Positions 1 through 10,929 of a stretch of DNA of 50,566 bases are shown here, piece by piece. Source of the stretch: Smithella sp. (GTDB lineage: Bacteria > Desulfobacterota > Syntrophia > Syntrophales > Smithellaceae). How positions within the stretch are numbered: the first letter of the stretch is position 1; the number at the start of each line of letters is the position of its first letter. The stretch lies in the NCBI GenBank assembly GCA_012522275.1, contig JAAYKU010000030.1, positions 1-50,566 on the forward strand, written 5' to 3'. Position numbers and translations under genes: made by a program. The notes under the pieces were generated by a model. It was not told the origin of the DNA. It ran no database searches and saw only the letters and a list, made by a program, of their open reading frames with translations.

Positions 1-9
1 AGCTGGTAA

Positions 10-2424
<2,415 letters not shown>

Positions 2425-2523
2425 AAAATATAATACCTGCAGCTTGGGACGTATGAAATAAAACAGAAATCACGGCCGGTGCGATACCGTTTATTTAAAG
2501 CAAGATAAGAGGGATTGGAAACA

Positions 2524-5025
2524 ATGGAACGTGACATGCATTACAGGCAGACACCTGTGAACATAGAAGATGAAATGAGAAAATCATACATGGCTTATGC
2601 CATGAGCGTGATTGTCGGACGGGCAATTCCCGATGTGCGCGACGGCCTCAAGCCGGTGCACAGACGCATTTTGTACGCCATGTACGAAGGGGGAAACCGC
2701 TACAACAGGCCCTACCGTAAATCCGCGCGCATCGTCGGTGATATCATGGGTCGCTATCACCCGCACGGGGACGCGGCAATTTACGACACACTGGTGCGCA
2801 TGGCGCAGGATTTTTCCATGCGCTATACACTGGTGGACGGACAGGGAAACTTCGGGTCCATCGATGACGACCCGCCTGCGGCCATGCGTTATACGGAGGT
2901 GCGCCTGGAGCGGGTCGCGGAAGACGTGCTGGCGGATCTCGAAAAAGACACCGTCGATTTCGTGCCGAACTATGACGAGTCTCTCACCGAGCCGTCGGTG
3001 CTGGCCACGCGCATTCCGCTGCTTTTACTCAACGGTTCGTCCGGTATCGCCGTGGGCATGGCGACCAATATTCCGCCGCACAATTTAGGCGAAGTTATCG
3101 ACGGCACGATCGCTCTGATTAAAAACCCTAAAATATCCATTGATGAGTTGATCAGATACATCCCCGGTCCGGATTTTCCCACGGCCGGTTTCATCAACGG
3201 ACGCGAAGGAATTTTATCCGCATACCGCACCGGACGCGGCATCGTGCGCATCCGCGCCCGCGCACTCATTGAGAAAAATGCCCGCAACGATCGCGAAACC
3301 ATCGTTATTACAGAGTTGCCCTATCAGGTAAACAAAGCCTCCCTCATTGAGAAAATCGCCAATCTGGTGCGGGACAAGAAAATTTCCGGCATTGCCGATC
3401 TGCGCGACGAGTCCGACCGTGAAGGTATCCGTGTGGTCATCGACATAAAGCGCGATGAAAATTCAGCCGTTATACTTAATCAGCTCTACAAATTCACACA
3501 GATGGAAGTGTCCTTCGGCATTATCATGCTGGCGATTGCCGACGGCCGTCCGCTGGTCTTGAATCTCAAGGAAACGCTGGAGCGTTTCGTTTCTTTCCGT
3601 CAGGAAGTCGTCACCCGCAGGACAAGATTCGAACTGGCGCGCGCCAGAGAGAGAGCGCACATCCTCGAAGGGTACATCATCGCGCTCAACAATATCGATG
3701 ACGTCATCCATGTCATCAAGATGTCCAAAAGCCCGGCGGATGCATCGGCCGCCTTGTGCGCCCGGTTCAATCTTACGGAAATTCAGGCAAAAGCCATACT
3801 GGAGATGCGCCTGCAGCGACTGACCGGGCTCGAGCGCGAAAAGATCGATGAAGAGTACGCGGAGATTTCCAGACTGATCATCAGGCTCGAGGGGATTTTA
3901 GCCGATCCCCTCAAAGTGCTGCAGGTAATTGTCGATGAGCTCAAGGAAATAAAGGAAAAATACGCGGATGAGCGACGCACGGAAATTGTCGCCTCCACGG
4001 AGGACATCAATATTGAGGACCTGATTGTGGAAGAGGATATGGTCGTCACGGTTTCACACACCGGTTATATCAAGCGCAATCCTGTCAGCCTCTACAGGAG
4101 CCAGCGGCGTGGCGGACGCGGCAAGGTCGGTATGGGTACCAAAGAGGAAGATTTTGTCGAAAAAATCTTCATTGCCTCCACCCACAATTATCTGTTGGTC
4201 TTTACCAATAAAGGCAGGGTCTACTGGCTCAAGGTTTATCAGATTCCGCAAGCGGGACGCGCCGCCCGGGGGAAGGCTATTGTCAATCTCGTCAATCTCT
4301 CTGCCGGCGAGAAGGTGAGCGCGACTTTGCCGGTCAGGGAGTTCCTGCCGGATAAGTTCGTCGTGATGGTGACCAAACGAGGAATCATCAAAAAGACGGA
4401 TCTGGCCGCTTATTCCAACCCGCGCCAGGGAGGCATCATTGCAGTTTCCATCGATGAAGACGACGAGCTGGTAGATGTGCAGCTCACCGACGGCAGCCAG
4501 GATATATTCCTGGCTACGCGCCTGGGCATGGCCATCCGTTTTAAAGAGGATGACGTGCGGGATATGGGCCGCACGGCCCGTGGCGTGCGCGGCATCAATC
4601 TCGGCAAAGGAGACGATGTCATCGGCATGGAAATTCCGGCAAACAATACCTTCATGCTGACCGTTTCGGAAAACGGCTATGGTAAATGCACATCTATAGA
4701 GAGATACCGTGTTCAGTCACGCGGGGGCAAAGGCATCATCAACCTCAAGACAGTTGCCAAAGTCGGCAATGTATCCGGTGTTCTTCAGGTCATCGGCGAT
4801 GAACAGGTCATGCTGATCAGCTCTACCGGCAAAGTCATCCGCCTGCGGGTAAACGAGATTCCGGTCAATCAAAGGATCGCCCAGGGAGTCAAGCTCATCG
4901 AGCTGGGAGGTGATGAAAACCTGGTCGGTCTTGCCCGTACAACATCGGAAAGCGACGACGAGAGCAACGGAGATGATGATCCGGATACGCCGGACACTGA
5001 ACAACAGGAAACACAGGAAGAATAA
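2524..5025 (+). CDS. gyrA: DNA gyrase subunit A
   Basis: Breakage-reunion subunit of gyrase. The active-site tyrosine lies in AAMRYTE (Tyr123 from this start). The C-terminal wrapping domain contains the GyrA box QRRGGRG, which marks gyrase rather than topoisomerase IV, and the protein ends in a very acidic tail. Start choice: a TTG at 2515 is in frame but sits one base from the TAAGAGGG ribosome-binding site (2506-2513). The ATG at 2524 lies 10 nt from it and is preferred; an ATG at 2536 is also possible. In the quinolone-determining region the residue aligned with E. coli Ser83 is Ala ([10 protein letters not shown]), while the Asp87 equivalent is kept. The length of about 833 aa is normal. 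Confidence 0.97.
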   Translation: MERDMHYRQTPVNIEDEMRKSYMAYAMSVIVGRAIPDVRDGLKPVHRRILYAMYEGGNRYNRPYRKSARIVGDIMGRYHPHGDAAIYDTLVRMAQDFSMRYTLVDGQGNFGSIDDDPPAAMRYTEVRLERVAEDVLADLEKDTVDFVPNYDESLTEPSVLATRIPLLLLNGSSGIAVGMATNIPPHNLGEVIDGTIALIKNPKISIDELIRYIPGPDFPTAGFINGREGILSAYRTGRGIVRIRARALIEKNARNDRETIVITELPYQVNKASLIEKIANLVRDKKISGIADLRDESDREGIRVVIDIKRDENSAVILNQLYKFTQMEVSFGIIMLAIADGRPLVLNLKETLERFVSFRQEVVTRRTRFELARARERAHILEGYIIALNNIDDVIHVIKMSKSPADASAALCARFNLTEIQAKAILEMRLQRLTGLEREKIDEEYAEISRLIIRLEGILADPLKVLQVIVDELKEIKEKYADERRTEIVASTEDINIEDLIVEEDMVVTVSHTGYIKRNPVSLYRSQRRGGRGKVGMGTKEEDFVEKIFIASTHNYLLVFTNKGRVYWLKVYQIPQAGRAARGKAIVNLVNLSAGEKVSATLPVREFLPDKFVVMVTKRGIIKKTDLAAYSNPRQGGIIAVSIDEDDELVDVQLTDGSQDIFLATRLGMAIRFKEDDVRDMGRTARGVRGINLGKGDDVIGMEIPANNTFMLTVSENGYGKCTSIERYRVQSRGGKGIINLKTVAKVGNVSGVLQVIGDEQVMLISSTGKVIRLRVNEIPVNQRIAQGVKLIELGGDENLVGLARTTSESDDESNGDDDPDTPDTEQQETQEE

Positions 5026-5058
5026 ATTCGTGCAACAGTGCCGGCGTCCCGTGAAGCC

Positions 5059-5538
5059 TTACAGACCAAGTTCAGACAGGCCCGGATGATCGTCGGGTCG
5101 TCTGCCCAGCGGCCAATGATACTTACGTTCGGCCTCACTGAGGGGAAGATCGTTAATACTGGCAATGCGCCGCTGCATCAGACCGGTGTCCGTAAATTCC
5201 CAGTTTTCGTTTCCGTACGAACGAAACCAGTTTCCGGAATCGTCATGCCACTCATAGGCAAAACGCACGGCAATACGGTTTTCATGGAAAGCCCACACTT
5301 CCTTAATGAGACGGTAATCAAGCTCCCTGGCCCATTTTCTCTTGAGAAACAATCTGATCTCGTCGCGGCCGTGTATAATTTCCGAACGGTTGCGCCACAC
5401 ACTGTCCGTTGTATAGGCTAAAGCCACACGTTCCGGATCGCGTGTATTCCATGCATCTTCCGCCATCCGTACTTTTTGTGCGGCCGTATCCGCGTTGAAA
5501 GGCGGAAAAGGCGGTCTTGCTTCGTTTCCCTGTGTCAT
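5059..5538 (-). CDS. DUF1348 / SnoaL-like (NTF2 fold) protein
   Basis: 159-aa protein matching the DUF1348 group of the NTF2/SnoaL-like fold. The conserved core [19 protein letters not shown], then [24 protein letters not shown], is clearly visible. Family members are small cytoplasmic cone-shaped proteins; their enzymatic role is mostly unknown. The start is well supported: GGAGGG lies 4-9 nt before the ATG on the minus strand. It converges on gyrA, with 33 bp between the stops, and is divergent from the archease gene. No operon partner is visible. The family call is firm; no specific function can be given. Confidence 0.85.
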   Translation of the reverse strand: MTQGNEARPPFPPFNADTAAQKVRMAEDAWNTRDPERVALAYTTDSVWRNRSEIIHGRDEIRLFLKRKWARELDYRLIKEVWAFHENRIAVRFAYEWHDDSGNWFRSYGNENWEFTDTGLMQRRIASINDLPLSEAERKYHWPLGRRPDDHPGLSELGL

Positions 5539-5723
5539 GTTTCCCTCCTGTTATTTAGGGTTTAAATTCGCCCTGCGCGCCCGTCCGGAGGAGGGGCGCT
5601 GCAGTAAAGGCACTTCGGCAGGGTCATTCCATAGCCCAAAGCGCCAATTTCTCCAACAATACAGCCGAATCGTTTCATATGCAACAAAAAACGATTTTTT
5701 CCGCCATACGAGCCGGTGTTACA

Positions 5724-5735
5724 GCAAGTACTTGC
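5724..5735. promoter_or_regulatory. 12-bp perfect palindrome upstream of archease gene
   Basis: GCAAGTACTTGC is a perfect palindrome in the 228-bp divergent gap between the DUF1348 gene and the archease gene, 31 bp before the archease ATG. It could be an operator for a dimeric regulator or part of a small hairpin. Nothing else identifies it. Confidence 0.25.
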
Positions 5736-5766
5736 CGGCGCTGAGTTTGTCGGATATATTTGAGGC

Positions 5767-6189
5767 ATGACAAAATACACACTGATCGACCACACAGCGG
5801 ATATCGGAATAGAAATTTACGCCCGAACGAAAAAAGAACTTTTTGCCCGCGCGGCACTTGCGCTGGCTGAACTTCTGGCGGGTGTGCCTGCCGGACGTAC
5901 CTCAAGGCTACAGGCCAGGAGGATTATTGTGGAGGGGGTGGATACGGAAGACTTGCTGGTCAATTTTTTGCGCGAAATCCTTTATCTGTTCAACGCTAAA
6001 GGTCTGGCGCTGCGCGATTGCCGGATAGAAAAAGGCGGATACAAACGGCTTGACGCCGCCTTGTATCTAGAGCCGCCCGCCGGAGGAAAAATAGAGACGA
6101 AACTTGAGATAAAGGCAGTCACATATCACGGTTTGAGAGTCCTCAGACAAAAGTCGGGATGGGTGGCGCGGGTCATCTTTGACGTTTGA
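5767..6189 (+). CDS. Archease (RtcB activator)
   Basis: 140-aa protein of the archease family, a small metal-binding protein that speeds RtcB guanylylation and multiple turnover in RNA 3'-phosphate ligation. The diagnostic N-terminus YTLIDHTADIGIEIYARTKKELF contains the acidic metal-binding residues. VDTEDLLVNFLREILYLF and the C-terminal KAVTYHGL...GWVARVIFDV are also typical. Length is usual for the family. RtcB lies 650 bp downstream on the same strand with one unknown cysteine-rich gene in between. The ribosome-binding site is poor (only TTGAGG directly abutting the ATG), so the start rests mainly on homology. Confidence 0.93.
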   Translation: MTKYTLIDHTADIGIEIYARTKKELFARAALALAELLAGVPAGRTSRLQARRIIVEGVDTEDLLVNFLREILYLFNAKGLALRDCRIEKGGYKRLDAALYLEPPAGGKIETKLEIKAVTYHGLRVLRQKSGWVARVIFDV

Positions 6190-6265
6190 ATTCTTCGCGC
6201 ATGCTTCTGAGCTTTAATGTCAAAAACGCCGGTCGTATATTTTTATAATGAAATTTATGGAATAA

Positions 6266-6295
6266 TTGTTTATGATGACGCATGTATGATATAAA
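6266..6295 (+). promoter_or_regulatory. Candidate sigma70 promoter for the eight-cysteine protein / rtcB
   Basis: TTGTTT (6266-6271), an 18-bp spacer and TATAAA (6290-6295), followed by more A/T. It lies in the 189-bp gap after archease, about 85 bp before the ATG at 6379. The -10 is good and the -35 moderate. It would allow the downstream genes to be transcribed independently of archease. Confidence 0.35.
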
Positions 6296-6378
6296 ATGGC
6301 TGCAGGGCGGACAAAAGGCAGACATAATATGGGCCGGATTTTCGTGTTTTTCACTTACCTGAAAAAAGGGGAGATAAC

Positions 6379-6756
6379 ATGAAGACATGTGATTATTGTA
6401 AACAGTTCTCTGATTTTGATGGATATATGGTCGGAGAGAGCGTTTACTGTTCGATAAATTGCGCCAAGAAAGCGCTTTTTTGCAGGACGTGTCTGTCGAG
6501 AACTAAAGATGTCGATGAAAGCGGACCGGGCAAGTTTTTCTGGGATATGGCTACTACCAAAAAAGAAAGTTTCTCTTTCGGCCCTTCATTTGTCACACAC
6601 GATAAAAATACCTGCCCCCGGTGCGGGTCTGTAATCCAGAGACTATGGCTGTGTTTCATCATTCCCCTCGTTCCCTTCGGCAAATATCGTACGCTGCATG
6701 TTAAAAAAACAGGGCAGTTGAACTGGACCGTTCTGGCACGGCAGCTCAAAGATTAA
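6379..6756 (+). CDS. Eight-cysteine zinc-binding protein of unknown function
   Basis: 125-aa protein that I do not recognise beyond its metal-binding pattern. Cysteines form four pairs: C4/C7, C24/C28, C35/C38 and C79/C82 (CPRC), enough for two zinc sites. The middle segment YCSINCAKKALFCRTC resembles TRASH/zinc-ribbon treble-clef folds. A hydrophobic stretch LWLCFIIPLVPFG (about 89-101) follows the last CxxC and may be a membrane-associated or buried strand. AAAAGGGGAG precedes the ATG by about 5 nt, a strong ribosome-binding site. It sits between archease and rtcB on the same strand, suggesting but not proving a role with RNA ligation. Confidence 0.75.
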   Translation: MKTCDYCKQFSDFDGYMVGESVYCSINCAKKALFCRTCLSRTKDVDESGPGKFFWDMATTKKESFSFGPSFVTHDKNTCPRCGSVIQRLWLCFIIPLVPFGKYRTLHVKKTGQLNWTVLARQLKD

Positions 6757-6838
6757 AAAGCCTCCCGCCTTTGTTTGTGCCGCCGGATAGTTATTTACCG
6801 GATCATATTTTATTCTTTTTCCCTCACTGACTTTTGAA

Positions 6839-8284
6839 ATGACGAAGGAAATAAAACTGAAAAAGATTGACGAGTGTCGCTGGCTGGTGCCGAAAACAGG
6901 CGCCATGCGTGTGCCGGGCATTATTTACACCAGCGAGAAAATGTCGGGCCTGCTGGAAAAAGACGAAAGCGCCAGACAGGTGGCCAATGTGGCCTGCCTG
7001 CCGGGCATCGTCAATTATTCTCTGGCCATGCCGGATGTGCACTGGGGCTACGGCTTCCCTATCGGCGGGGTCGCCGCCTTCGATATGGAGGAGGGGATCA
7101 TCTCGCCGGGAGGTGTCGGCTATGATATAAATTGCGGCTGCCGCCTGATGGCTACGTCTCTGACGCTTGACGATATTCAGGAGAGCTTAAGGGAGTTGAC
7201 CACCGCCTTGTATCGCAACATACCGTCAGGCGTCGGCTCTTCAGGCCATGTGAAACTCTCCGTGCGTGACCGGAAAAAAGTGCTCGAGGAGGGGGCGGCA
7301 TGGGCGGTTAAGGCAGGCTTCGGCTCTCCCGAGGATCTCGAAGCAACCGAAGACGGGGGTTGCATGGCGGGAGCGGATCCACAACTGGTTTCCGCGCGGG
7401 CGCTCGAGCGGGGCAAAGACCAGCTCGGGACACTGGGTTCCGGCAATCATTTTCTGGAAATAGAGCTAGTCAAAGAGATATACGACGAAAAAGCGGCGCG
7501 CGCCTTCGGCCTGAACAAAGGTTCCATTGCGGTAATGATCCACACAGGGTCGCGCGGACTAGGTTATCAGATTTGCGATGACTATCTGGCACTGATGGTC
7601 AAAAACCAGCACAAAACAGGTATTGCACTGCCGGACCGGCAGCTCGCGTGTGATTATCTGAGTTCCCCGCAGGGTAAAAATTATCTGGCGGCCATGGCCT
7701 GCGGGGCGAACTACGCATGGGCGAACCGTCAGATACTGATGCATTTGACGCAAGAGGTTTTTGAAAAGACTCTGCGAATTGCGCCACGTGAATTGCAGAT
7801 GCGACTGGTGTATGATGTCTGCCATAACATTGCCAAAGTTGAATCCTTTATAATCGATGGCGCCGAAAAAAAACTTTGTGTCCACCGTAAAGGCGCCACA
7901 CGCGCTTATCCGGCGGGTCATGCTCTGATTCCGGCGGCCTATCGACAAGTTGGACAGCCGGTGCTGATCCCGGGCGATATGGGAGCGGGTTCTTATGTGC
8001 TTGCGGGTGCAGAAAAATCGATGTCTGAAACTTTCGGCAGTGCCTGCCACGGAGCGGGTCGCGTGTTGAGTCGCTCGGCCGCGATCAGAGCAGCTAAAGG
8101 GCGATCGATAAGCCGAGAACTGGCCGGGCAGGGGGTTCTCGTCATGTCCGCCGGCAAAGCCACCCTTGCCGAGGAAATGCCGGAAGCGTATAAAAACGTC
8201 GATGATGTTGTTCAGGTGGTGCATGACGCGGGTCTTGCAAAAAAAGTGGCCAGGCTCACACCGCTGGCCTGTATCAAGGGGTGA
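6839..8284 (+). CDS. rtcB: RNA-splicing ligase RtcB
   Basis: 481-aa GTP- and Mn-dependent RNA ligase joining 2',3'-cyclic phosphate or 3'-phosphate ends to 5'-OH ends. The ligand and catalytic motifs are intact: MPDVHWGYGFPIGG, YDINCGCR (metal-binding Cys99), GTLGSGNHFLE, HTGSRGLG, DVCHNIAK, HRKGATRAYP, GDMGAGSYVLAG and SACHGAGR. In the last of these the nucleophilic His that forms GMP-histidine is residue 404, the same number as in the Pyrococcus enzyme. No good ribosome-binding site precedes the ATG at 6839, but upstream in-frame extension is not supported. Genomic pairing with archease is a known functional link. No sigma54 regulator RtcR is present here. Confidence 0.97.
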   Translation: MTKEIKLKKIDECRWLVPKTGAMRVPGIIYTSEKMSGLLEKDESARQVANVACLPGIVNYSLAMPDVHWGYGFPIGGVAAFDMEEGIISPGGVGYDINCGCRLMATSLTLDDIQESLRELTTALYRNIPSGVGSSGHVKLSVRDRKKVLEEGAAWAVKAGFGSPEDLEATEDGGCMAGADPQLVSARALERGKDQLGTLGSGNHFLEIELVKEIYDEKAARAFGLNKGSIAVMIHTGSRGLGYQICDDYLALMVKNQHKTGIALPDRQLACDYLSSPQGKNYLAAMACGANYAWANRQILMHLTQEVFEKTLRIAPRELQMRLVYDVCHNIAKVESFIIDGAEKKLCVHRKGATRAYPAGHALIPAAYRQVGQPVLIPGDMGAGSYVLAGAEKSMSETFGSACHGAGRVLSRSAAIRAAKGRSISRELAGQGVLVMSAGKATLAEEMPEAYKNVDDVVQVVHDAGLAKKVARLTPLACIKG

Positions 8285-8355
8285 TAAAAATATCCTCTTT
8301 GACTTTTAGGATTTTACGTCATAAGGAGGCGGATAACATTACGCAGGGGAGCAAG

Positions 8356-8670
8356 ATGAGCGACGAGATCATTTTTGATGAAAATGAAGACTGGGAGAAC
8401 CGGATTTTATGTGGTGACGAAGCATGTATCGGTGTCGTCGGCACGGACGGCAGATGCAAGGAGTGCGGCAGGGTTTATGAAGGAGCCTTGCCCGAAGAGC
8501 GCCGTGCGACGCAGGGGCAAGATCCACAGACGGAAAGGGCGCTGCCGGCTGAAGAAGAAATTATGGACTCTGACGACGAATGGGAGAAAAGGGTGCTGTG
8601 CAGCGATGAAGCATGTATCGGTGTCATCGGTTCCGACGGCAGATGCAGGGAATGCGGAAAGCCTCTATGA
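8356..8670 (+). CDS. Duplicated zinc-ribbon protein
   Basis: 104-aa acidic protein made of two near-identical copies of a roughly 35-residue unit separated by a variable linker. Each unit has the pattern DE-W-x-R-hLC-x4-C-IGVhG-DGRC-x2-CG. The cysteines are C19/C24/C34/C37 and C82/C87/C97/C100, so each unit can bind one zinc. The start at 8356 is chosen over the in-frame ATG at 8281 because CAGGGGAG lies 5 nt upstream and the repeat begins right after it. The longer form would overlap the rtcB stop. Similar short zinc-ribbon units occur in deltaproteobacterial hypothetical proteins; no function is known. A good terminator follows. Confidence 0.8.
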   Translation: MSDEIIFDENEDWENRILCGDEACIGVVGTDGRCKECGRVYEGALPEERRATQGQDPQTERALPAEEEIMDSDDEWEKRVLCSDEACIGVIGSDGRCRECGKPL

Positions 8671-8693
8671 AATGATGTGTGCGGCAAAAAGGC

Positions 8694-8722
8694 AAAAAGC
8701 GGTGGGAACACCGCTTTTTTTT
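8694..8722 (+). terminator. Rho-independent terminator
   Basis: Perfect 11-bp stem AAAAAGCGGTG / CACCGCTTTTT around a GGAA loop, with the T run extending to 8722. It ends the rtcB/zinc-ribbon transcription unit and lies directly upstream of the group II intron fragment. Confidence 0.9.
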
Positions 8723-8726
8723 GATC

Positions 8727-8836
8727 GTGCGCCCGGCAGGGCGCACAGACCAGGTGGTGCAAGTCCATTACTCGCCCGGCAAGGGGAAGAGTTAGCCGAA
8801 CGGCAAGGGTGTCGCGGGTGACTGCGAATCTGAAGG
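8727..8836 (+). mobile_element. Group II intron, 5' fragment (domain I part)
   Basis: The stretch begins GTGCGCCCGGC (5' consensus GUGYG). It continues with the typical order of conserved blocks of a bacterial group II intron 5' end: CCAGGTGGTGCAAGTCCA, then GCCGAACGGCAAGGGTGTCG, then GCGAATCTGAAGG. After GAATCTGAAGG the similarity stops at once and the minus-strand ACT gene ends five bases later. No intron-encoded reverse transcriptase and no domain V/VI are visible, so this is a truncated remnant. It starts 4 bp after the T run of a Rho-independent terminator, a location favoured by some bacterial group II introns (class C). I have not assigned a class. Confidence 0.8.
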
Positions 8837-8840
8837 TCGT

Positions 8841-9272
8841 TTAAAATTCATAAAGTTTTTTACCCGGCACAACCGTGAATTTGTGCGCCAGTAGTATTTC
8901 GATTGCTTTTTCCGGGTTGTCGAACCGGAAAATGATCACTGCGTTCTGTCCGCTTTTTTCCACAAAGGCGTAGAGGTATTCCACATTAATATTCTCTTTG
9001 TTTAAAACATCCATGATGCTGTGCAGGCCGCCGGGCTGATCCGGCACTTCCACCGCGACAACTACTGTTTTGCTCACCCTGAAACCCGCGTCTTTCAGAA
9101 CATTGTTCGTTTTTTCCACATCATCGACGATGAGCCGTAAAATGCCGAAATCGACTGTTTCCGCAAGTGACAGAGTGCGGATATTGATGCCGTTTTCCTT
9201 CAGTACACGCGTGGCGTGTTCGAGCGATCCCGGCTTGTTTTCCAAAAATACGGAAATTTGTTCAACCTTCAT
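8841..9272 (-). CDS. Tandem ACT-domain protein
   Basis: 143-aa protein with two ACT folds. The first has [35 protein letters not shown]; the second has [33 protein letters not shown] domains bind amino acids or related small ligands and often control a partner enzyme. The start at 9272 has GGAGGGG about 8 nt upstream; longer in-frame starts lack this. It follows the phenylacetate-CoA ligase gene by 76 bp on the same strand. This is a recurrent pairing in archaea and anaerobic bacteria, which suggests that it senses an aromatic amino acid or its degradation product. That role is inferred. Confidence 0.88.
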   Translation of the reverse strand: MKVEQISVFLENKPGSLEHATRVLKENGINIRTLSLAETVDFGILRLIVDDVEKTNNVLKDAGFRVSKTVVVAVEVPDQPGGLHSIMDVLNKENINVEYLYAFVEKSGQNAVIIFRFDNPEKAIEILLAHKFTVVPGKKLYEF

Positions 9273-9348
9273 AGTCTGCCCCTCCACAATGATGGCCGAA
9301 AACGGTTTACGGCAGGCGAGTGCCTCCGTTCCCGACAAGTATGATAGA

Positions 9349-10647
9349 TCAAATGGTGCGTTTGTCGATCACCTTTGATTCCTTTTGTCTGAGCGTCTGG
9401 GGCGCGACAAGTCTGACGCGCGGGGAGATGCTCAGATAGTCCTTCATATCTTTGACGATGCGTTTTTCAATAGCCTGCAGTTCTTTCACGCCGCCTGCCT
9501 CGGCAAAAAACTTTTCACCGACTTCCACATGCAGCTCGACCGTGTCGAGCGCGCCGGCCTTATCGACAATAAGTTGATAGTCAGCTTCCACCCCTTCAAT
9601 TTCCTGCAGAATCGCCTCCACCTGACCAGGGAAGATGTTAATCCCGCGGATGGTTAGCATATCGTCGCATCTTTTGAGTACCCGCTCCATCCGGACATGT
9701 GTGCGGCCGCAGCGGCAAGGCTCGGTGATCAGGCGTGAGATATCGCCGGAGCGGTAGCGGACAAGCGGGAAGGCCTCTTTGGTCAGGCTGGTGAAAACCA
9801 GTTCGCCTTCATCCCCTTCCGGCAGAGGCTCACCGGTTTTCGGGTTGATGGTCTCCACCAGAAAATGGTCCTCAAAAATATGCATGCCGTGGCGCCCCTC
9901 GAGACATTCGCAGGCGATGCCCGGCCCCATCATTTCTGAAATGCCGAAAATATTGAGTGCCCTTATGCCGAAAGCCTCTTCTATGGCGTCACGGGTGACA
10001 TCACTCCAGAGTTCGGCCCCAAAGATGCCCACCCGCAGCTGCAGGGTTTTCATGTCCACACCCTGAGCTTGGCCCTCGAGGGCCAGATGAAGCGCGTATG
10101 AGGGAGTGGAGCACAAAACAGTCGGTCCGAAATCCTGCAGCAGAAGAATCTGCCGCTTGGTGTTGCCGTCGGACATGGGAATCACGCTGGCGCCGATTTT
10201 TTCTGTTCCATAATGCAGTCCGAGCCCTCCGGGAAGAAGGCCGTAGGCGAAGGCATTGTGCACGATGTCGTTTTTGGTTACACCCGCGGCGACCAGGCAG
10301 CGGGCGGTCAGTTCCGTCCAGGTCTCGATGTCTCTGCGAGTGTAGCTGAAAACAGATGAGCGTCCGGAAGTGCCGGTGGAGGCGTGCAGCCGGACGATAT
10401 TACTCATGGGAACGGAAAACAGGCCGAAGGGGTAATTGCCGCGCAAATCATCACGGGTGGTGAAGGGGATTTTATTCAAGTCCTGTAAAGACCCTATACC
10501 CTGGGGTGAAATGCCGGCGGCGCTCAGAGATTTTTTGTAATAGCCGACTGTATGGTAAACACGCTGCAGAGTCTGCTGGAGTCTTTTGAGCTGCAGAGCC
10601 TTCAGGGCTTCACGCGGCAGGGTTTCGAATTCTTCATTATAGATCAT
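9349..10647 (-). CDS. Phenylacetate-CoA ligase family enzyme
   Basis: 432-aa AMP-forming acid-CoA ligase of the PaaK type. Visible motifs are the P-loop-like [38 protein letters not shown], the middle core [17 protein letters not shown], and the late [10 protein letters not shown]...[34 protein letters not shown]. These are characteristic of PaaK rather than benzoate-CoA ligases. It would activate phenylacetate or another aryl acid to its CoA thioester using ATP. The start at 10647 has GGAAGGAAAAA upstream; an ATG nine codons earlier has none. Substrate is not certain: hydroxyphenylacetate or indoleacetate are alternatives. Its neighbour is an ACT-domain protein. Confidence 0.92.
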   Translation of the reverse strand: MIYNEEFETLPREALKALQLKRLQQTLQRVYHTVGYYKKSLSAAGISPQGIGSLQDLNKIPFTTRDDLRGNYPFGLFSVPMSNIVRLHASTGTSGRSSVFSYTRRDIETWTELTARCLVAAGVTKNDIVHNAFAYGLLPGGLGLHYGTEKIGASVIPMSDGNTKRQILLLQDFGPTVLCSTPSYALHLALEGQAQGVDMKTLQLRVGIFGAELWSDVTRDAIEEAFGIRALNIFGISEMMGPGIACECLEGRHGMHIFEDHFLVETINPKTGEPLPEGDEGELVFTSLTKEAFPLVRYRSGDISRLITEPCRCGRTHVRMERVLKRCDDMLTIRGINIFPGQVEAILQEIEGVEADYQLIVDKAGALDTVELHVEVGEKFFAEAGGVKELQAIEKRIVKDMKDYLSISPRVRLVAPQTLRQKESKVIDKRTI

Positions 10648-10929
10648 CGGTTTTTCCTTCCTCGCCAAAGGCATATATTCAGGCGAACACCCGTCCCGGG
10701 TGGGTGTGAGGCGGTGGCCAGTGCGGCTTGCCGCTTAAAGTAACTTTAACAAAACTTTCTGCCCGTGGCAAGAAGCTTTACAGCGGAGCATGGAGGAGAA
10801 AGGCACAAAAACCGGGCTTAAAACAAATTGCCCTTTACGCGGACAGGGGCTTGTGTTACTCAAAAAAATAATGCGCAGACCACCGTTTTTTCTTTGCAGA
10901 CGTGCCGGGAATTCTTTTGTGATGAAGCC

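Noticed and set aside
7559-8224. A 221-codon minus-strand frame opposite rtcB
   Set aside because: It lies wholly inside the conserved 3' half of rtcB and shows no family features.
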